Positions 46,922 to 50,206 of a stretch of DNA of 50,206 nucleotides are shown here, in pieces (within the stretch, counting starts at the first letter, position 1; the number at the start of each line of letters is the position of its first letter). The translations under genes were made by a program, and so were the position numbers. Source of the stretch: Gammaproteobacteria bacterium (GTDB taxonomy: Bacteria > Pseudomonadota > Gammaproteobacteria > Steroidobacterales > Steroidobacteraceae); contig VBNH01000044.1 in the NCBI GenBank assembly GCA_005878095.1, forward strand, positions 1 through 50,206. Reading direction: 5' to 3'. The notes under the pieces were generated by a model that saw only the letters and a list, made by a program, of their open reading frames with translations, did not search any database and was not told the DNA's origin.

Positions 46922-47656
46922 ATGTCCTCGTCGCCCTTCCTGTCAGACCCTTCGCTCGACGATGCAGAGCTTGCACGCCGCATCGGGTGTGACGACGAGG
47001 GTGCGTTCGAATCCTTGATGCGCCGCAACAACGGCAGGCTCTTTCGCGTGGCGCGCGCCATTCTCAAGGACGCCGCCGACGCCGAGGATGTTCTCCAGGA
47101 AGCATATCTCACCGCGTATCGCCACATCGCCGACTTTCGCGCCGACGCGAAGCTTACGACGTGGTTGACGCGGATCGTCATCAACAAGGCGCTCGCGCTC
47201 CGACGCAAGCGTCACCGCGACAGAAACGTCGTGCACCTGAACGAAATGCGACCCGACGCGTCCCGCGGCGCTGGGTACGGTGTGCTCGACGAGCCTGCCG
47301 AGTCGCCGGAGCAGTCCACCACGCGCGCGGACGTTCGGCGCCTGCTGGAGCGCAAGATCGACGAACTGCCGGTGGCATTTCGTAGTGTGTTCGCTTTGCG
47401 GGAGCTCGAGGAGCTGTCGGTTGTCGAGACCGCGGAGTGTCTTTCGATCCCCGCAGCGACCGTGCGGTCGCGTTTGTTCCGGGCCCGCAGGATGCTGCGC
47501 GAGTCGCTCGCGGGTGAGCTCGACCTGGCGACCGGCGATGTCTTCAAGTTCGGGGGCGAACGGTGCGATCGTGTCGTCGCGGGAGTCCTCGCACAGCGCC
47601 GGGCGCTCGCGGCTGCGGCCGCCGCTGGAAACGCAGCGGAGCCTGGCCGCATCTAA
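46922..47656 (+). CDS. ECF RNA polymerase sigma factor
   Basis: 244 residues from ATG 46922; an in-frame ATG at 46895 would add nine residues. Region 2 shows AFESLMRRNNGRLFRVARAI, DAEDVLQEAYLTAYRH and TWLTRIVINKAL. Region 4 has LPVAFRSVFALRELEELSVV and LSIPAATVRSRLFRARRML. A ~50-residue extension follows with FKFGGERCDRVVAGVLA, seen in some ECF groups. No anti-sigma gene is adjacent. Self-control through the matching promoter upstream is likely. Confidence 0.92.
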   Translation: MSSSPFLSDPSLDDAELARRIGCDDEGAFESLMRRNNGRLFRVARAILKDAADAEDVLQEAYLTAYRHIADFRADAKLTTWLTRIVINKALALRRKRHRDRNVVHLNEMRPDASRGAGYGVLDEPAESPEQSTTRADVRRLLERKIDELPVAFRSVFALRELEELSVVETAECLSIPAATVRSRLFRARRMLRESLAGELDLATGDVFKFGGERCDRVVAGVLAQRRALAAAAAAGNAAEPGRI

Positions 47657-47657
47657 T
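47627..47657 (+). promoter_or_regulatory. Second ECF-type promoter, driving DUF4142-cupredoxin
   Basis: GGAAAC (47627-47632), then a 19-nt gap and TCTAAT (47652-47657) copy the -35/-10 arrangement found before the sigma gene, with the -35 C to -10 distance identical. The -10 overlaps the sigma stop codon. Transcription would start about 70 nt before the ATG at 47739. Confidence 0.55.
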
Positions 47658-47738
47658 TCACGGCACCGAAACGAGGCCGCATACAGCGGTGGGTGCCGGA
47701 CGTGTGCATCGCATGAGCCAAGTGTCAGGAGTTTGATT

Positions 47739-48263
47739 ATGAGAATGATTGGTGTCGTTATTGCGACAAGCCTGTGCCTCACGACCGCGGCGGCAGCCGC
47801 CGAGGGGCCCAACGACGCACAGATTGCCGCCATCGTGGTCACGGCGAACCAGGTCGACATCGACGCGGGCAGGCTTGCCGCCTCGAGGTCGCATACCAAG
47901 GAGGTCAAGGAATTCGCCAAGCGCATGATCGTTGATCACACCGGAGTCAACAAATCGGCGGTCGAACTCGTGACGAAGCTCAAGGTGACGCCGCAGGACA
48001 ATCCGACCAGCCAGAGCCTCAAGTCGGGTGGTGATCAGAATCTGCGCAACCTCAAGGGCCTGGGAGGTGCCGCGTTCGACAAGGCCTACGTGGATCATGA
48101 AGTCGCCTATCACGAGCAGGTTCTGGACGCCATGGACAACGTCTTGATCCCGGGCGCGAAGAACCAGGAACTCAAGGCCCTGTTGGTCAAGGTTCGGCCG
48201 GCATTCGTGGCGCATCTCGAGCACGCAAAGAGGATTCAGGCACCTCTTGCCGGGAAGAGTTGA
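47739..48263 (+). CDS. DUF4142 family exported protein
   Basis: 174 residues from ATG 47739, with AGGAG 8 nt upstream. A signal peptide (VVIATSLCLTTAAAAA) is followed by a helical domain typical of DUF4142, a ferritin-like four-helix fold, with NQVDIDAGRLAASRS, VKEFAKRMIVDHT, VDHEVAYHEQVLDAMDNVL and FVAHLEHAKRI. The His/Asp/Glu positions could bind metal, but no function is established. It lies between the sigma factor and cupredoxin genes and is likely periplasmic. Confidence 0.9.
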   Translation: MRMIGVVIATSLCLTTAAAAAEGPNDAQIAAIVVTANQVDIDAGRLAASRSHTKEVKEFAKRMIVDHTGVNKSAVELVTKLKVTPQDNPTSQSLKSGGDQNLRNLKGLGGAAFDKAYVDHEVAYHEQVLDAMDNVLIPGAKNQELKALLVKVRPAFVAHLEHAKRIQAPLAGKS

Positions 48264-48267
48264 TGCC

Positions 48268-48624
48268 GTGACAAGGGCGAGCGTCAGGCGGTTCCTGATT
48301 GCGCTCGCGACCGCCTCGACGCTCGGCCTGCCGCCCGGCGACGGCTGGGCTGCGGCTACTGCAAGCCCGAGGTCCACGACGCATACGGTGGTGATCGATA
48401 GTCTGCGGTTCGATCCGCAGGTCCTCAGGGTCAAAGCCGGCGACACGATTGTCTGGGTCAACCACGATCCGTTCCCGCACACCGTAACGGCGGAGGGCAA
48501 GTCATTCGATTCCCACGAGATTGCGCCGGGACAATCGTGGAAGTACACGGCCAGGAAGGCGGGCGAATTCGCTTACGCATGCATGCTGCATCCGACTATG
48601 AAGGCGACGCTGCGCGTGGAGTAG
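48268..48624 (+). CDS. Small blue copper protein (plastocyanin/amicyanin-like cupredoxin)
   Basis: 118 residues from GTG 48268; a TTG at 48247 would add 7 residues and overlap the upstream stop. A signal peptide (FLIALATASTLG, about 9-20) leads to a cupredoxin domain with all type 1 copper ligands: H71 in DPFPHTV, C105, H108 and M111 in AYACMLHPTM. It would shuttle electrons in the periplasm or scavenge copper. It is the last gene of the sigma-DUF4142-cupredoxin group. Confidence 0.9.
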   Translation: MTRASVRRFLIALATASTLGLPPGDGWAAATASPRSTTHTVVIDSLRFDPQVLRVKAGDTIVWVNHDPFPHTVTAEGKSFDSHEIAPGQSWKYTARKAGEFAYACMLHPTMKATLRVE

Positions 48625-48804
48625 GCGTTCGCGGGCGGCCCGCAAATGGACAGCCGCAATTGCGATCGGATTCGAGGAAGTCGTCGCCACGCTCGCCTAT
48701 GCGTGTCCTTGCTTCGCGGGCTTGTACACGCCCGCCGCGCCGCTGTCAGTTACCGCAGTAACATTCGATCCGCTACCGGCGATCGCCGGCGCGGCCTGCG
48801 CGGC

Positions 48805-49848
48805 TCAGGCGCTGCGGCGCACGGCCGCTGCGCCGCTCATCGCGATCCGTCCGGCATCGAGGCCAAAGAAAGCGCTGGCGTTGGCGTGCAGGAGCTTCTC
48901 GCGGGTCGGCGCCGGCAGCGCCTCGTGGGAGCGGATGAGGCTGCCGACCTGTTGCTCCCCGAGCGGGAAGGGATAGTCGGAACCGAGCATGACGCGGTCC
49001 TCGCCCATGAGCTTGACCAGGAACGTGAGCGCGTCGGCGCTGAACACAGCCGCATCGACGTGGAACCGGTCGACGTAGGAGGACGGCAGACGCGGGCAGT
49101 CCTCGCGCACTACATCGCGGTTGCGCCAGGCATTGTCGACGCGCCCGAGAAGGTACGGAAAGCTGCCGCCGCCGTGCGCGAAGCACAGCTTGAGCGAGCG
49201 CGGCAGGCGCTCGAAGGCGCCCGACAGGATCAGCCACAGGATCGACAGCTGCGTTTCCGCCGGCATGGCCACCAGCCACGGGAGCTGGTACCTGGACATG
49301 CGCTCCGGCGCCATCATGTCCCAGGGATGCACGAACACCGCCGCGCCCTCGGCGGCGCAGTGTTGCAGGAAGGTGATGAGCCCCGCGTCGCTGAGGTCGC
49401 GCGCGCCCACGTGGTTACCGATATGCACGCCGACGTGGCCCTCGGTCATCGCCCGGCTCAACTCCCGGCAGGCGAGCTCGGTATCCTGCAGCGGCACCTG
49501 GCACAGGGACTTGAGCCGCCGCGGTGCGTGAGCGCAGATCTCGCGCGCGGCATCGTTGAACAGGCGCGCGCACTCGAGCCCCTGCGCCGGCGGCCGCTGA
49601 TAGGAAAACAGCAGCGGCGTGGCGCACATGATCTGCACGTCCACTCCGTCGCGATCCATGGCCTCGAGTCGCACCGCCGGGTCCCAGCAGGCCGAAGTGA
49701 CCGGGCGAAATTCCCGCTCACCGACCATGAGCATCGCCCGGCCCGCGCCCGAATGCCGCAGCCACGGCCAGTCCGGCGTGCCAAAGCGCGCGGCGAGGTC
49801 CGGCCAGGTACGCGGCAGAAAGTGGGTATGAATGTCGACCATCCTCAT
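48805..49848 (-). CDS. Amidohydrolase, ACMSD-like decarboxylase
   Basis: 347 residues from ATG 49848. The N-terminal HxH metal motif is DIHTHFLP, and later metal ligands are VFVHPWDM, FAHGGGSFPYLLGR and LGSDYPFPLGE. Together with RPVTSACWDPAVRLEAMD they match 2-amino-3-carboxymuconate 6-semialdehyde decarboxylase of the kynurenine and 2-nitrobenzoate pathways. The adjacent RidA-type gene supports 2-aminomuconate catabolism. It starts 9 bp after the RidA stop. Confidence 0.85.
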   Translation of the reverse strand: MRMVDIHTHFLPRTWPDLAARFGTPDWPWLRHSGAGRAMLMVGEREFRPVTSACWDPAVRLEAMDRDGVDVQIMCATPLLFSYQRPPAQGLECARLFNDAAREICAHAPRRLKSLCQVPLQDTELACRELSRAMTEGHVGVHIGNHVGARDLSDAGLITFLQHCAAEGAAVFVHPWDMMAPERMSRYQLPWLVAMPAETQLSILWLILSGAFERLPRSLKLCFAHGGGSFPYLLGRVDNAWRNRDVVREDCPRLPSSYVDRFHVDAAVFSADALTFLVKLMGEDRVMLGSDYPFPLGEQQVGSLIRSHEALPAPTREKLLHANASAFFGLDAGRIAMSGAAAVRRSA

Positions 49849-49857
49849 GTCAGCTCC

Positions 49858-50206
49858 TTAAGGGGCCCCGCCCGGCGGTGCGTCAGCGGGCGCGCCCGGC
49901 GGCCGATAGGCAATCGCCCTGATCTCGATCAACAGCTGCGGGTGCGGCAACTGCGCCACCGCCACGGTGGTGCGCGCCGGACCCTGGTAGCCGAAGAACT
50001 CGCTGTAGACCTCGTTGTAAGCGTTGAAGTCGGCCATGTTCACGAGGTAGCTGCTCACCTCGACCACATCGGCGAGGCTCGCGCCGGCAGCGGCGAGAAT
50101 GTCGCGGATGTTCTCCAGCACGGCGCGTGTCTGGGCGCGGATGTCGAGTACCGTCCGGCCGCTGGCATCGCGCTGCGCCCCCGCGATGGAATCGTCGGCC
50201 CGTCGG
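49858..50206 (-). CDS. RidA/YjgF-family protein, putative 2-aminomuconate deaminase (partial)
   Basis: Reverse frame open to the right edge, so the N-terminus lies outside. Visible residues include [39 protein letters not shown] and [20 protein letters not shown], with the RidA substrate-binding arginine in ARTTVAV and Glu in IEIRAIA. In aminomuconate operons this family deaminates 2-aminomuconate. The C-terminal tail is Pro/Ala-rich. Confidence 0.88.
   Translation of the reverse strand, partial: RRADDSIAGAQRDASGRTVLDIRAQTRAVLENIRDILAAAGASLADVVEVSSYLVNMADFNAYNEVYSEFFGYQGPARTTVAVAQLPHPQLLIEIRAIAYRPPGAPADAPPGGAP

Noticed and set aside
48716-48735. Hairpin GCGGGC-8 nt-GCCCGC downstream of the cupredoxin gene
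   Set aside because: Six-bp GC stem without T-tract, 90 bp after the stop; chance is plausible in such GC-rich DNA.

Overview
The window is GC-rich, densely coded bacterial chromosome with no rRNA, tRNA, insertion sequence or CRISPR array that I can recognise. The gene set (DapE, DsbB, TsaB beside a YoaA-type helicase, DusA, PhoU/PhoR/PhoB, TonB receptor, GTP-type PEP carboxykinase) points to a high-GC gammaproteobacterium. A Steroidobacter/Nevskia/Xanthomonas-like lineage is my best guess from gene content, not a measured placement.

Layout. 1-6.4 kb: phosphate-starvation genes (partial pstS leaving the left edge, phoU, phoR, phoB), interrupted by convergent dapE and dsbB, followed by tsaB. 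A three-half-site Pho box lies in front of pstS and a weaker one in front of phoB, so PhoB can plausibly drive both. 6.4-12.4 kb: housekeeping genes (yoaA-type helicase, pckG, a cyclase-FHA protein, dusA). 12.5-15 kb: a secreted multicopper oxidase preceded by a coupled small gene and a repeat-rich control region. 15.0-18.5 kb: an accessory patch with three toxin-antitoxin-like modules: RHH antitoxin/PIN toxin (VapBC/FitAB type), AbrB-like protein/DUF6036-type nucleotidyltransferase, and XRE regulator/minimal nucleotidyltransferase. Each module has a promoter placed so that its mRNA would start at or next to the start codon. An NnrU-like membrane protein sits between the last two.

18.5-23.8 kb: a HAD phosphatase, a GST/haloacid-dehalogenase pair, and a periplasmic redox/copper set (SCO1-like, TlpA-like, a beta-rich outer-membrane protein with a CxxCxC motif, DUF2946). 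24-33.5 kb: a sortilin/BNR-repeat exported protein, a TonB-dependent receptor, and a phosphoketolase translationally coupled to a lipoprotein. 33.5-40.8 kb: two cytoplasmic sensor kinases in tandem, one of 1818 residues with a long HAMP array encoded by eight 276-bp tandem repeats.

41.3-46.8 kb: a methyltransferase; an oxygenase pair resembling the TmpA/TmpB (PhnY/PhnZ-like) phosphonate-cleaving enzymes; a Tat-exported HisC-like aminotransferase; and a LysR-DDAH pair. 46.9-48.6 kb: an ECF sigma factor followed by DUF4142 and cupredoxin genes. Two matched ECF-type promoters, one before the sigma gene and one at its stop codon, suggest an autoregulated stress regulon. 48.8-50.2 kb: an ACMSD-like decarboxylase and a partial RidA-family deaminase, probably part of a kynurenine/2-aminomuconate pathway that continues off the right edge.

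The best candidates for undescribed biology are the two nucleotidyltransferase modules, the putative phosphonate oxygenase pair, the self-contained ECF/cupredoxin regulon and the giant HAMP-array kinase.
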